Source: an uncultured Caulobacterales bacterium (lineage in GTDB: Bacteria > Pseudomonadota > Alphaproteobacteria > Caulobacterales > Maricaulaceae). Taken from it: a stretch of DNA of 64,000 bases. The notes under the pieces are model-generated. The model did not search any database and was not told where the DNA came from. It saw nothing but the letters and a program-made list of their open reading frames with translations. Positions 49,488-59,416 of this stretch are shown in pieces. Each line of letters begins with the position of its first letter. The first letter of the stretch is position 1. The DNA is taken from NCBI GenBank assembly GCA_947503715.1, contig CANNER010000002.1, positions 1 through 64,000 on the forward strand, read 5' to 3'. The translations under genes and the position numbers were made by a program.

Positions 49488-50650
49488 TCACGCTTCACGG
49501 AACGAAAGTTCTTCTCCTCGGCTCAGGCGAATTGGGCAAGGAAGTTGTTATAGAATTCCAACGTCTGGGCGTCCAAACTGTGGCCGTTGACCGCTATGCC
49601 AACGCACCCGCCATGCAGGTCGCGCATAGCGCCCATGTCATTGATATGACGGATGGGACGGAACTTCGTCGCATCGTCGAGGCGGAACGACCTGATTTTA
49701 TTATCCCGGAAATTGAAGCTATTGCGACGGATACATTGGGTGAGCTGGAAGCCGAAGGATTTAACATCGTCCCGACGGCGCGCGCGACACAACTCACGAT
49801 GGATCGCGAGGGTATAAGGCGTCTGGCGGCGGAAGAGTTGGGTCTGACAACATCGCCCTACCGCTTTGCCGATACGGAAGAGGAGGTCCGCGCCGCGATA
49901 GCGGAGATCGGCCTGCCCTGTGTCGTCAAACCCGTTATGAGCAGTTCGGGTAAAGGACAGAGTACGGCGAAAACTGAGAGCGATATCGCAGATGTCTGGG
50001 CCTATTCCCAATCCGGCGGTCGCACCGGACCTTCGCGTGTGATTGTCGAAGGCTTTGTGGATTTCGATTATGAAATCACGCTGCTGACCGTTCGCCATGC
50101 GGGCGGAACCACATTCTGCGCCCCGATTGGACATCGACAAGTGGACGGCGATTACCGCGAAAGCTGGCAGCCGCAGGCGATGTCGAAAGCCGCGCTTTCG
50201 GTAGCGGAGGAGATGGCAAAATCCATGACAGAGGCCCTAGGTGGATATGGTCTTTTTGGTGTCGAATTATTCGTGCGAGGGGACGAGGTCATCTTTTCCG
50301 AGGTCTCGCCCCGTCCGCATGATACGGGTCTCGTCACGCTCATCAGTCAGGACATGAGCGAGTTTGCCCTTCACGCCCGCGCGATATTGGGCCTTCCCAT
50401 TCCGAAGATTGAATATTCAGGTCCTGCGGCAAGCCATGTCATATTGGGCGACGGGCAATCAAATAATATTGGATTTGAGATCGACCCACAGGTCTTGGGC
50501 GAACCCGGCACACAATTACGCTTGTTCGGAAAGCCGGACATTGATGGCACACGTCGATTAGGGGTCGCGCTGGCCAGAGATACGGATATAAAAAAAGCGC
50601 GAGACAAAGCCGCGCGCCTTTCTAGATCTGTTCATATTCGCCTTGGCTAG
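49484..50650 (+). CDS. purT: Formate-dependent GAR transformylase PurT
   Basis: PurT makes formyl-GAR from GAR, formate and ATP, the folate-free route of step 3 of purine synthesis. The 388-residue chain has the ATP-grasp layout: [12 protein letters not shown] at the N-terminus, [30 protein letters not shown] in the grasp, [23 protein letters not shown] and YGLFG motifs. Length matches the family. It overlaps the DUF6958-like gene by 4 bp and the convergent TadG-like gene by 4 bp. Confidence 0.96.
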   Translation: MITLHGTKVLLLGSGELGKEVVIEFQRLGVQTVAVDRYANAPAMQVAHSAHVIDMTDGTELRRIVEAERPDFIIPEIEAIATDTLGELEAEGFNIVPTARATQLTMDREGIRRLAAEELGLTTSPYRFADTEEEVRAAIAEIGLPCVVKPVMSSSGKGQSTAKTESDIADVWAYSQSGGRTGPSRVIVEGFVDFDYEITLLTVRHAGGTTFCAPIGHRQVDGDYRESWQPQAMSKAALSVAEEMAKSMTEALGGYGLFGVELFVRGDEVIFSEVSPRPHDTGLVTLISQDMSEFALHARAILGLPIPKIEYSGPAASHVILGDGQSNNIGFEIDPQVLGEPGTQLRLFGKPDIDGTRRLGVALARDTDIKKARDKAARLSRSVHIRLG

Positions 50651-52056
50651 ATTGATAGTCGGGTAAAGTCGAGCTGACCGGCAATATCCTTGAAAGCTTT
50701 TTTCAATTGCGGCCCATCGCCAGCTTGGAAAAATCCTGCGGGTGTTGTCGCACAATTCTCCAACATCGTTTTCGTGGCTGTGTCCGACGCATCCAGCTTG
50801 AACCCGAGTGTAAAAATCATGATACCGTCATCTTTAGCCGCATTGCAAAGCGCGAGGGTACGGGCATTCGCCTCTAATTTATCCGAGCTATCATGTTTGA
50901 ACGTTTCATTGCCTCCCTGTGAAAGCGTATTCGCTCCGTCCGTCATAATGAGCATGACTTTTGCACTTTCAACCTGTCGCTTATTATCGCTCTTGAGTTT
51001 CACGTCGGTTTTGAAAGGGGCTTTATCCTGTAATGTCCGCCACCCCCAAACAACACCCGCCGGTATGTAAGTATTCCCGTTCGTGTTGAGGGAAGAAATT
51101 TTAGACTTAACATCGGTCATATTCGTGGTGAGCGGCTGTAACTCTGTCCCGCATGTCTCATTCATAATGCCAGGAATACGCTGACTGCCAAAGGCCGCAC
51201 GCTCATTATACGGCGCGTTACGGGATCCGACACAACCGTGCCATGTGTAAGTCGTCGTTCGGTCTTCGCAAATTCGGTTGCCCGTATATTCATATTCCGC
51301 TGCCGTGCAGGTCTGCTCTTGATAGCTATTTTGACCAAAATTTACGCCATCGCGAATATCATCATAATATATCGTTCTTCCGGTCTCCGTACATTCCCGC
51401 GGTTTTGTTGTCCGTCTTTCATCCCAGCAAACTTCTTCTGTTTCAGATGTACCGTCTTTGGAAATATCAAGCCAGTTTTCACGGTTTTGGTTCATACCAA
51501 CATTGACGTATTTACCGAAAGGTATCACTGAGACCGCCGCCGTCGTATTGTTTTCTTCAAACTCATCAACCATGGCATTCGCCGCGACTTTCAGGGACGC
51601 TATTCTATTGCCTTCCATTGACGTGGTTGTATCCAAAACCAAAGCCAGTTTAATTGGAGTTTTAGAGGCAATCGGTGATGCAGCTGCAACTTGAACATCC
51701 ATCGCCTTTTGACCGATAAAACCCATTAAAACAGTGTCGTATACAGTCTTGGCAGTAACGTAAACTTCATCATCAATAACTTTAACATCCAGTTTTATTT
51801 TATTAGGGCTTGGATCGCTCTGCTCAACAAACTCTTCCACAATTTTTTTGAGTTTGGCTTCATTCGTGATATTGGCTCTCGCCGCAGCCAGCGTCGCGCC
51901 ATCAATGGCATCCTGTAAATCCTGTTTTTGGCTGGATATTCCACTATAATCGACAGCAGCTCCGACTGCGATAACTATCGTTGAAATTGTCAACGCAAAC
52001 ATGATGGCGACATTACCGCCTGTTTCGCGTTTGAACTTGTTGAACTTGTTGAACAT
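50647..52056 (-). CDS. TadE/TadG-like protein with von Willebrand factor A domain
   Basis: A 469-residue protein with an N-terminal pilin-like segment: basic [14 protein letters not shown] then a hydrophobic helix, as in TadG. A VWA domain starts near residue 135 with [12 protein letters not shown], a MIDAS-like DxTxS, and ends with LIMTDGANT and [10 protein letters not shown] Cys-rich insert lies between. TadG-like proteins assist Flp/Tad pili. I chose ATG 52056, after GGGA; GTG 52071 would add five residues. No other Tad genes adjoin it. Confidence 0.82.
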   Translation of the reverse strand: MFNKFNKFKRETGGNVAIMFALTISTIVIAVGAAVDYSGISSQKQDLQDAIDGATLAAARANITNEAKLKKIVEEFVEQSDPSPNKIKLDVKVIDDEVYVTAKTVYDTVLMGFIGQKAMDVQVAAASPIASKTPIKLALVLDTTTSMEGNRIASLKVAANAMVDEFEENNTTAAVSVIPFGKYVNVGMNQNRENWLDISKDGTSETEEVCWDERRTTKPRECTETGRTIYYDDIRDGVNFGQNSYQEQTCTAAEYEYTGNRICEDRTTTYTWHGCVGSRNAPYNERAAFGSQRIPGIMNETCGTELQPLTTNMTDVKSKISSLNTNGNTYIPAGVVWGWRTLQDKAPFKTDVKLKSDNKRQVESAKVMLIMTDGANTLSQGGNETFKHDSSDKLEANARTLALCNAAKDDGIMIFTLGFKLDASDTATKTMLENCATTPAGFFQAGDGPQLKKAFKDIAGQLDFTRLSI

Positions 52057-52149
52057 TTTTAAATCCCACACTGAATTGTTATCGTTATAACGTGAAAGCT
52101 CTTTCTATTTCGCTTGGGTTTGTGGTGAATTTTACGTTAACGGGGACGC

Positions 52150-53100
52150 ATGACCCAAACTCTCAAACTCGCCCTTCCTCAACTCGCCCCCATATGGCTC
52201 TCCCGCGACGCAGGATTGGCACAAGTTATTGAAACAATCCAAACCGCCGCAAAGGAAAAGGCGGAGTTGATTGCCTTCTCGGAGAGTTTCGTGCCTGGCT
52301 ATCCCTTCTGGCTCGACGGAACGGGCGGTGCGCAATTTAATAATGACCGTCAAAAACAAATTTTCGCGCATTATGCCGATCAAGCCGTCACGATTGAGGC
52401 CGGGCATTTGGATGACGTCTGCGCGGCCCTTCAAGACGCGAATATGGCCTGCTATCTAGGCATTATCGAACGACCGGAAGACCGTAGCGGGCATTCACTC
52501 TATTGTTCCTATGTCTATATTGATGCGACGGGTCTGGTTCAGTCGGTCCACCGAAAGTTACAGCCGACCTATGAAGAACGGCTCGTCTGGTCCCCCGGTG
52601 ATGGACATGGATTAGTAACGCATAAATTGGGCGGTTTCACGGTCGGTGGATTAAACTGCTGGGAAAACTGGATGCCGTTGGCGCGGGCGGCGCTATATGC
52701 GCAGGGCGAGGATTTACATGTCATGGGCTGGCCCGGAAGCGACCGAAACACAGAAGACTTAACCCGCGTTCTGGCGAAGGAAGGCCGTAGTTATTGCGTC
52801 TCAGTTTCTGCCATTATGCGGGCGGAAGATGTCCGCGACGACACACCATTCGCAGAAGACATCAAGGCTGCTCTGGGCACGATGCCCGCAAATGGTGGGT
52901 CTTGCGTGTCTGCCCCGGATGGCACGTGGCTTTTGGAACCCGTGACAGGCGGAACAGGCATTCGGTATTGCGACTTGGACCCAGCTTTTGTCCGGCGAGA
53001 GCGCCAAAATTTTGATCCGGCTGGACATTATTCCCGCCCCGATGTGACGCAGCTCACGGTGGATCGTCGGCGTCAGACGACGGTCATCTTTAAAGATTAA
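52150..53100 (+). CDS. Nitrilase family amidohydrolase
   Basis: The 316-residue enzyme hydrolyses nitriles or amides. The catalytic triad is visible: Glu45 in FSESFVPGYP, Lys136 in HRKLQPTYEE and Cys170 in LNCWENWMPLAR. The WENW form and PGYPFW are typical of aliphatic/arylacetonitrilases. Length is normal. It ends 4 bp inside the convergent carboxylesterase gene. Confidence 0.92.
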   Translation: MTQTLKLALPQLAPIWLSRDAGLAQVIETIQTAAKEKAELIAFSESFVPGYPFWLDGTGGAQFNNDRQKQIFAHYADQAVTIEAGHLDDVCAALQDANMACYLGIIERPEDRSGHSLYCSYVYIDATGLVQSVHRKLQPTYEERLVWSPGDGHGLVTHKLGGFTVGGLNCWENWMPLARAALYAQGEDLHVMGWPGSDRNTEDLTRVLAKEGRSYCVSVSAIMRAEDVRDDTPFAEDIKAALGTMPANGGSCVSAPDGTWLLEPVTGGTGIRYCDLDPAFVRRERQNFDPAGHYSRPDVTQLTVDRRRQTTVIFKD

Positions 53101-54818
53101 TCTTCCAACGCGCCCTGCGGTCCTGTGCCGCTAACTGTCTGGTCCAGCGCGTCGAGTTTCTGGATAAGACCCGTCTCAAGCGCATTTAGTTTTTCGACGC
53201 GAACATTATCTAACGCCTCTGCGATGTCCCAAGATGTATTGGCGGAAAAATGCATCCAATTTTCGCCTTGGTGAGGTTCCCAATTCGGTAAATTGCCCCC
53301 ATTTGGATCGCCGGATTTTGCAAAATTTGTCCAAGCGGACACCATCATCTCTGTGAGCGCTTTATCATCTTCCGTCAGCCCTAAAATGGGTTCAGAACTG
53401 TCAAAGACAAAGGGAATTTCCGACGCATGAAAAGCGCCCAAAATTTGCTTGTCAGAGGGCGGAACGCGGGAGAAGAAATAGGCATAACTTGGCGCACCCA
53501 TTGCTTCATTAGCTTGTGCCGCGAACCGAACATTTACGCCAAAAATCTCGTCGCCCATCATCTGGGTTCCACCCGTTATGAAATCGTTCTCGAGATCATA
53601 AAGCTCTGCAATCAGCTCCCCCCGACCGGGATAATGTTGATTTAATGCGGCCAGCATTTCAGCCCCGCCACGTGGCATATCAGGCTCCCAAACGGACGGT
53701 TGCGGATCATCGGGGAAGAACAAAGTCCCCTCATCCGAATTATATCCCGTGAGGAACGGCACAGCATTCATCTCGCCATCACGAAAGGCTTGTCCAACAT
53801 TTTTCGGAAAGACATAGCCGTCGCGAATATGATGAAACGCTTCATCTGCCTTTTCCGGCAGGTTCGCCATAATTTCTGCCGCTGGAACTGCGCGAAGGTC
53901 TGCCGCCGTCGGCTCAGTCAGGCCGACACTTTCCGCAACCTGCTTACCCATGGAATAGCCGCTCGGCCAACCGACACCGTCACCGTCCATTTGTCCCAAA
54001 TGATAGGTCGACGCGCCGCTCTGTGCGATGGCTTTGTGAAACAGGCCCTTTGCGAGGGGGCTGGCCATCATTTCCGTCACAGACCACGCGCCCGCACTCT
54101 CGCCAAAGATCGTGACATTATCGGGGTCACCACCATAGGCCGCGATATTGTCCTGCACCCATTTCAGGGCCGCGATTTGGTCCAATGCACCGTAATTGCC
54201 GGACACGCCATTCGGGTCATCCGCAGAGAGCGCCGGATGCGCCATATAGCCGAACGCACCGAGACGGTAATTAATTGTCACCAGGACGACATCTTTTTCG
54301 ACGAGGCCGTTAGACTGGTAATATGCAAAATCACTGGACCCGAATTGATGTCCTCCGCCGTGAATCCAGACCATGACAGGCTGTTGCGTGTCACCATTCA
54401 AATTTCCGGTGCGTACATTCAGATAAAGGCAATCCTCACTCATTGGGCCCGGTTTTTGCGCTTTGACCGCCTGTTTTATGAGAAAGTTTTTCGTCGCGCT
54501 CAGCCCGTGGCCCTCAATGAGGCGGTTAAAAAATCCACCTTCAACACCCTCGGGCTGCATGCAGCGATTACCGAATGTGTCCGCAATCCTTGTTTCCTTC
54601 CAACGGGGTGCGGGCGCAGGGGCGGTCCAGCGAAGATCACCCACGGGTGCAGCCGCAAAAGGAAGGCCTTTGAAATTGAAAATATCCGCAGATGCCGTCG
54701 TAACACCTTGGACGGGGCCTTGCGGTGTTGAAATCAGCGCTTCTGCCGCGATGTCTTCATCAACGCTGCCGCAGCCAACCAAGACTAGACCTGCAACTGT
54801 CATCGTGAAAAGGCGCAT
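53097..54818 (-). CDS. Type B carboxylesterase, lipoprotein
   Basis: A 573-residue esterase with lipoprotein signal ending LVGC (Cys16). VMVWIHGGGHQFGS forms the oxyanion hole, TIFGESAGAWSV the nucleophile elbow with Ser241, and a late AFHASEIPFVF holds the His. EDCLYLNV is also diagnostic. It would split carboxylic esters on the cell envelope. A long plus-strand frame opposite it is a shadow. Confidence 0.92.
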   Translation of the reverse strand: MRLFTMTVAGLVLVGCGSVDEDIAAEALISTPQGPVQGVTTASADIFNFKGLPFAAAPVGDLRWTAPAPAPRWKETRIADTFGNRCMQPEGVEGGFFNRLIEGHGLSATKNFLIKQAVKAQKPGPMSEDCLYLNVRTGNLNGDTQQPVMVWIHGGGHQFGSSDFAYYQSNGLVEKDVVLVTINYRLGAFGYMAHPALSADDPNGVSGNYGALDQIAALKWVQDNIAAYGGDPDNVTIFGESAGAWSVTEMMASPLAKGLFHKAIAQSGASTYHLGQMDGDGVGWPSGYSMGKQVAESVGLTEPTAADLRAVPAAEIMANLPEKADEAFHHIRDGYVFPKNVGQAFRDGEMNAVPFLTGYNSDEGTLFFPDDPQPSVWEPDMPRGGAEMLAALNQHYPGRGELIAELYDLENDFITGGTQMMGDEIFGVNVRFAAQANEAMGAPSYAYFFSRVPPSDKQILGAFHASEIPFVFDSSEPILGLTEDDKALTEMMVSAWTNFAKSGDPNGGNLPNWEPHQGENWMHFSANTSWDIAEALDNVRVEKLNALETGLIQKLDALDQTVSGTGPQGALED

Positions 54819-54915
54819 ATCTTTTTCCTTGTTTTAGCGTTCATACGAATGAAAGCGCAGTCAGTGCAAGTTTCACCCTTTGCCACCCGACATATGATTG
54901 TGTAGGGCGCACGCC

Positions 54916-55995
54916 GTGTCTCAAACATTTCCGCATATCGTAATTCTGGGTGCAGGTCTTATCGGGCTCTGCACGGCAGATCATCTCTTGGCAAAAGGCG
55001 CAAAAGTTACTGTTATCGACGCTCGTTCCGGTCCGTGCGAAGGTACCAGCTTTTCCAATTCCGGCATGATCCACCCAAGCCAGGCCTGTAGCTGGGCCAA
55101 GGATGACGCGCATGCCAATTTCGACGCTGCTGCTGCGCGTGTTACAGCGGATTTAGGGAAACGCTCCGCCGTCCTCCTCAAAACCCGAATGCGGGAATTG
55201 GGGTTGCCGGACCGCCCCTCAGGCTGCGTTCAAATTTATCCAAGTGTCGAATCGGCACGAACAGCCCAAACAGGGTTTAATGTCATCGGTATACACGCGG
55301 ATATTCTGATTGATCCCATCGAGACATTCAACCAACCCGCCTGCGCTTTTCCGGATGATCTGTCCGGCAATGCAAAAGATTTCGGATGCGCCTTGGCCGC
55401 GGACCTGACAGCGCGGGGTGTGACCTCTCTCTACAATACAGATAATTTTGCTGTGCGAAGACAGGAAGACGGCATCTTTAAAATCATGGCGGGGGAGGCC
55501 CGTCTGGATTGTGATCAGCTGATTATTGCCGCAGGTATTCAAACGCCGGCAGTTCTCAAAAGATTGGATGTGCGGATGACACTCGATCCGGTCTCAGGCG
55601 TTGCAGTCAATTTTACATTGCCTCACGATAAAATAGACTTACCTAGTCGTCCCGTCATGGACGCTGCGTCGCGAACCGCCCTGACCGTTTTTGATAACCA
55701 TGTTCGGATCAGTGGTGGCTGGAATGTGTCAGACCCAAAGAGTATCCTTGCAAGATGGCAGGAAATCTCGCCGGAGCTCATGGCGCGTCTCGGCGCGCCT
55801 CTCTCAACGTGGCATGCGCAACGCCCCGTATCACCCGTCGGGCGCCCTTATATCTCGTCGACCTCAATTCCCGGCCTCTGGGTCAATACGGGTCATGGGC
55901 ATATGGGCTGGACCCTCTGCGCGGGATCAGGTGAATTATTGGCAAATATGATCGTGGACGGCGTCAGTGATAAACGCTTCACATTCGCCGGCTAG
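54916..55995 (+). CDS. FAD-dependent D-amino acid dehydrogenase-like oxidoreductase
   Basis: The 359-residue product opens with VILGAGLIGLCTADHL, the FAD-binding Rossmann motif, and closes with YISSTSIPGLWVNTGHGHMGWTLCAGSGELLA, the DadA signature. It oxidises a D-amino or related amine to an imine. I chose GTG 54916, which has AGGG 8 nt upstream; TTG 54898 is the longer option. It overlaps the convergent YdcH-like gene by 4 bp. Confidence 0.88.
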   Translation: MSQTFPHIVILGAGLIGLCTADHLLAKGAKVTVIDARSGPCEGTSFSNSGMIHPSQACSWAKDDAHANFDAAAARVTADLGKRSAVLLKTRMRELGLPDRPSGCVQIYPSVESARTAQTGFNVIGIHADILIDPIETFNQPACAFPDDLSGNAKDFGCALAADLTARGVTSLYNTDNFAVRRQEDGIFKIMAGEARLDCDQLIIAAGIQTPAVLKRLDVRMTLDPVSGVAVNFTLPHDKIDLPSRPVMDAASRTALTVFDNHVRISGGWNVSDPKSILARWQEISPELMARLGAPLSTWHAQRPVSPVGRPYISSTSIPGLWVNTGHGHMGWTLCAGSGELLANMIVDGVSDKRFTFAG

Positions 55996-56237
55996 GCAAT
56001 GATATCGGGTGTGAGCTGATTTTCGAGAAAAGCGATCTTGTCCTTCATCGACAATTTTATTTTCTTCATCCGCTTGATTTTCAGCATATCCGTGACGCCC
56101 GTCTCGAACGACGCCTTGATCTCATTATCGATTGCGCGATGCTCAGCGCGTAACTTGGTGAGCAAAATAAGAAGCTCTTCGTCCGACAAGTCATCAGAGT
56201 TGGCTTCATCGTGTGTTTCGGGCGGCGTTTCATCCAT
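55992..56237 (-). CDS. YdcH/DUF465-like small helical protein
   Basis: An 81-residue helical protein: LRAEHRAIDNEIKAS, then LKIKRMKKIKLSMKDKIAFLENQL, the DUF465 pattern. ATG 56237 follows GAGG. The family function is unknown. It is divergent from a second member at 56405. Confidence 0.85.
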   Translation of the reverse strand: MDETPPETHDEANSDDLSDEELLILLTKLRAEHRAIDNEIKASFETGVTDMLKIKRMKKIKLSMKDKIAFLENQLTPDIIA

Positions 56238-56404
56238 GGTCGCCTCTTTAACCGCCTGTGTAAGGCGGCGCAAAACGTTTCTATGATTTACCTGGAAGCA
56301 CAGATTTGAGGCGGGAAATATGAAAAAGCGGAAATTTTCACGCTTGGTTAGGACTCCGGTAAGATTTTATGTTAGGAGGAAGATATCATTTTAAGGAGAG
56401 ATCT

Positions 56405-56575
56405 ATGGCAGTATCGGCACATTTGGAAACCTTGCACACAAAACACATGAGCCTGGAAGAGAAAATCCAGGCAGAACTCCGAAGTCCGATGCCGGATCAG
56501 CTCCGCGTCTCTCAACTCAAAAAAGAAAAACTCCAGATTAAAGATACGATCAGCCAATTTGCTGATGCACGATAA
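56405..56575 (+). CDS. YdcH/DUF465-like small helical protein (second copy)
   Basis: A 56-residue helical protein: LETLHTKHMSLEEKIQAEL then VSQLKKEKLQIKDTI. The strong site AAGGAGAG lies 5 nt before ATG 56405. It matches the YdcH family and ends in its own terminator, so it is a separate highly translated gene. Confidence 0.87.
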   Translation: MAVSAHLETLHTKHMSLEEKIQAELRSPMPDQLRVSQLKKEKLQIKDTISQFADAR

Positions 56576-56623
56576 GCGGCAGTTGAAGCCGTTCGTCACA
56601 GGCCGTATCAGGCCGTAAGATCA

Positions 56624-56650
56624 GCCCCCGGCACTGTCGGGGGTTTTTTA
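56624..56650 (+). terminator. Terminator after the short YdcH-like gene
   Basis: CCCCCG pairs with CGGGGG over a 7-nt loop and is followed by six T. Confidence 0.87.
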
Positions 56651-56668
56651 GTTTTATGAGGTACCATT

Positions 56669-57472
56669 ATGTCTGACCGCGTTTTTATCGTGACCGGGGC
56701 CGCCCGCGGGATTGGCTTTGCTTGCGCCCAACGCCTCATCAGTGATGGCCACCGCGTTGTTCTTGCTGACCGCGATACAGATGCAGGCTATCAAGCCGGG
56801 AAAGATCTCGCAGCTGGCTCAGACCGCGCAATATTTGTGGAGTGTGATGTCGCCGACCCGCTCTCCGTCCACAACCTCATCGCAGAGACACTGGGTGCCT
56901 ATGATCGGATTGACGGCTTGATCAATAATGCGGGCATCGCAGTCAAAGGCGGGGCACTGGATATGGCGATTGAAGATTTCGACAGAAACCTTGCCGTCAA
57001 CCTGAGGGGAGCCTTCCTGATGTCCAAAGCCGTCGCCAAATATATGGTCAGCGAAATTGAGGAGCGCGCGGACCGGTCCCGTCTAACAGAACGTCCCTAT
57101 GCCATCGTCAATATGTCCTCAATCAACGATACGGTCGCCATCCCGGACTACCTCGCTTATACAATTTCCAAAGGGGGATTGCATCAGATGACCCGCGCGA
57201 TGGCGCTTGAACTCGCGCCCTATGGCATCCGCGTCAACGGCATAGGTCCGGGGTCGATTAAGACAGATATGCTCGCCAGTGTCGTCAATGATGCGGACGC
57301 GATGAAGAAAATCAAGCAACGCACACCGCTTGGTCGTCCGGGCCTGCCCGATGAAATCGCCTCAGTCGCAGCCTTTCTCCTCTCGGAAGAAAGTAGCTAT
57401 ATTACCGGCCAGCACATCTATGCTGATGGCGGGAGATTAGCTTTAAATTATATGATAGATGTCGAGGACTAG
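56669..57472 (+). CDS. Short-chain dehydrogenase/reductase
   Basis: The 267-residue oxidoreductase has TGAARGIGFA near residue 8, LINNAG, and the catalytic YTISK (Tyr and Lys four apart) after NMSSINDT. The end GRPGLPDEIASVAAFLLSEESSYITGQ fits 3-ketoacyl-ACP reductase or alcohol-dehydrogenase types. The substrate is unknown. The DUF2959 gene follows immediately. Confidence 0.88.
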   Translation: MSDRVFIVTGAARGIGFACAQRLISDGHRVVLADRDTDAGYQAGKDLAAGSDRAIFVECDVADPLSVHNLIAETLGAYDRIDGLINNAGIAVKGGALDMAIEDFDRNLAVNLRGAFLMSKAVAKYMVSEIEERADRSRLTERPYAIVNMSSINDTVAIPDYLAYTISKGGLHQMTRAMALELAPYGIRVNGIGPGSIKTDMLASVVNDADAMKKIKQRTPLGRPGLPDEIASVAAFLLSEESSYITGQHIYADGGRLALNYMIDVED

Positions 57473-58174
57473 TTGAAAACGACAACCGTGAGCAAGATTG
57501 AAAGAAAGATTAGCCTTATGTTGAAACTCATGCCTGTTATGGCGGCCCTCATGCTGGCTCCGGTTTTCCTCTCGGGCTGCGCGACAGCCGCCTATGAAGT
57601 CCAAGAACGGTTTGGAATTGAGAAACGCGATATTCTGGTCGACCGCGTCAAAGGGGTGGCAAAGTCGCAAATTGAGGCCAAAGAGGAATTTGCCGACGCG
57701 CTGGAAGCCTTTCGCGCCGTCGTTGCAGTCGATGCGGGTGAGTTAGAAGATGTCTATGACGACCTCAGCCGGGCCTATGACCGGGCAGATGATCAAGCGA
57801 ATGAAGTCAGATCCCGCGTGAAATCCGTCAAACGTGTATCGCGGGATTTGTTCAAAGAATGGGAAGCGGAATTAAGCGAATATTCCGACGCCGGATTACG
57901 CCGCGCCTCGGAAAGGCAGCTTCGTGAAACGGAACGTCGCTATGAAGTGCTCGTCGATAAAATGGACGACGCGACTGGATCGATGGATCCTGTACTCTCC
58001 GTGTTCAAAGACCGCGTCCTCTATCTGAAACACAATCTCAACGCCCGTGCTATCGCCGCGCTGAATGCGGAGACAGCAGACCTCGAAGATGACGTCGCCC
58101 GTCTCATCGCGGAAATGGAGCAATCAATTTCAGCGGCGGACGCCTTTATCGCTGAGATGGACGGGTCCGTTTAG
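57473..58174 (+). CDS. DUF2959 family lipoprotein
   Basis: The 233-residue protein is a lipoprotein (FLSGC near the end of the signal) followed by a long helical region: KSQIEAKEEFADALEAFRAVV, ADDQANEVRSRVKSVKRVS and YLKHNLNARAI fit DUF2959. The function is unknown. The exact start is open: TTG 57473 directly after the SDR stop, GTG 57488, or ATG 57518, which gives the tidiest signal peptide. Confidence 0.8.
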   Translation: MKTTTVSKIERKISLMLKLMPVMAALMLAPVFLSGCATAAYEVQERFGIEKRDILVDRVKGVAKSQIEAKEEFADALEAFRAVVAVDAGELEDVYDDLSRAYDRADDQANEVRSRVKSVKRVSRDLFKEWEAELSEYSDAGLRRASERQLRETERRYEVLVDKMDDATGSMDPVLSVFKDRVLYLKHNLNARAIAALNAETADLEDDVARLIAEMEQSISAADAFIAEMDGSV

Positions 58175-58192
58175 TCCAAACCATTTCAGATT

Positions 58193-59320
58193 TTACAGCA
58201 TCATATCCTTCGTCAAAACCCGGTCCATATCTCCGTCCACATTGGCGAGAACGAGCGGGTCCATCACGCGGCGGAAGAGTGGCGGACAATAGGCCAGCAA
58301 AAACATGAACCCATAGCCATGCGGCAATTGCGGTGCATCGGGAAAGGTCCGCAAATTCTGATAATGGCGCGCGGGATTGGCGTGGTGATCGGAATGACGC
58401 GCCAAATTAAATGTTAGCAGGTTCGTCACGATCTTATTGCAATTCCAGCTATGTTCCGGACGGGCGGGAAGGTATTTCCCGTCGGGGCGTTGATCCCGCA
58501 ATAATCCGTAATGTGCGATATAGTTTTGCTGTGACAGGCCCGTCACAGAAAACGCCCACGCGATGAGCATATAGGGCAGCACGACCAAGCCGAAAATCAT
58601 GAGCATGGTGGTCCAGACGGCGAGGCCCAACAGAGTCGCCAGCACGACTTCGTTCTTGATAGAAAAGCGTGAATAGCCCTTGCGGTCCGCGCGCTTGCTC
58701 TCAATCGCCCAGGCCCGTTTCCACGCGCCCGGAATTTCGCGGCCGATAAAGTGCCAGAAACTCTCGCCAAAATAACTCGTGGCCGAATCTTTCGGCGTGG
58801 CGACATGGGAATGATGCCCGACATTATGTTCTATCCGGAAATGCCCGTAAAAGCTTGGCGCGAGCATGAGCAGGGCAATCCATTTACTCGTGCGGTCAGT
58901 TTTATGCCCGACCTCATGACCGGAATTAATCGCGAAGCCGAGACCGAGCCCGTGGCTGACCCCAAGGCCGATGAGCGTCAAAATACCGGGCGATTGAGTC
59001 GCGACATACCACGCCCCCAACCCCCATGTGAGATAGATAATCGGCAGCAAGCCGTGGACCATATAGCGGTAGAAGGGCGACATGGCAGCTTCCGCATCCA
59101 TCTGCCCGAGAATATCTGTGTGATCGTCCCCGACTATAGTCTCGATGACAGGAATGACGAGATAGACGAGCGCAACTGGCAACCAGACCCACGCGGCCTG
59201 CCCCGTCGCAAGCGCAACGAGTGTACCGAGCAGCGGAAAGAGCGGATAGGTCAGCGAAATCAGCCAGAGATGCCGCTTTCGCGCCGGATATTCCGCAAAT
59301 TTGGGGTCTAGAAATGCCAT
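58193..59320 (-). CDS. Alkane 1-monooxygenase (AlkB family)
   Basis: AlkB is a membrane di-iron hydroxylase that turns alkanes into 1-alkanols. The 375-residue chain has six or so helices and the His boxes NSGHEVGHKTD, EHNVGHHSHVATP and LARHSDHHANP in the family order and spacing, with RQRHSDHH-type residues intact. ATG 59320 follows AGAGGA; a longer frame to 59401 is unlikely. It is divergent from a TetR regulator gene, the likely local control. No rubredoxin gene adjoins it. Confidence 0.93.
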   Translation of the reverse strand: MAFLDPKFAEYPARKRHLWLISLTYPLFPLLGTLVALATGQAAWVWLPVALVYLVIPVIETIVGDDHTDILGQMDAEAAMSPFYRYMVHGLLPIIYLTWGLGAWYVATQSPGILTLIGLGVSHGLGLGFAINSGHEVGHKTDRTSKWIALLMLAPSFYGHFRIEHNVGHHSHVATPKDSATSYFGESFWHFIGREIPGAWKRAWAIESKRADRKGYSRFSIKNEVVLATLLGLAVWTTMLMIFGLVVLPYMLIAWAFSVTGLSQQNYIAHYGLLRDQRPDGKYLPARPEHSWNCNKIVTNLLTFNLARHSDHHANPARHYQNLRTFPDAPQLPHGYGFMFLLAYCPPLFRRVMDPLVLANVDGDMDRVLTKDMML

Positions 59321-59395
59321 ATGCTGTCCTCTTGACCCTGAAATGCACACTAGTGATAGATTTGTCAATAAGAAGATTTCATTGCGCTCTGCCTT

Positions 59396-59414
59396 GCACA
59401 TTCTAATGATGTGC
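59396..59414 (+). promoter_or_regulatory. Operator-like palindrome between alkB and tetR
   Basis: GCACAT (59396-59401) and ATGTGC (59409-59414) are perfect inverted repeats 7 bp apart, in the intergenic region and immediately before the TetR ATG (59417). It fits a TetR operator that would block its own gene and possibly alkB. Confidence 0.4.
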
Positions 59415-59416
59415 GC

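Noticed and set aside
53700-54731. 343-codon plus-strand frame opposite the carboxylesterase gene
   Set aside because: The esterase has a full set of catalytic motifs; the antisense translation is Arg/Ile-rich with no domain.
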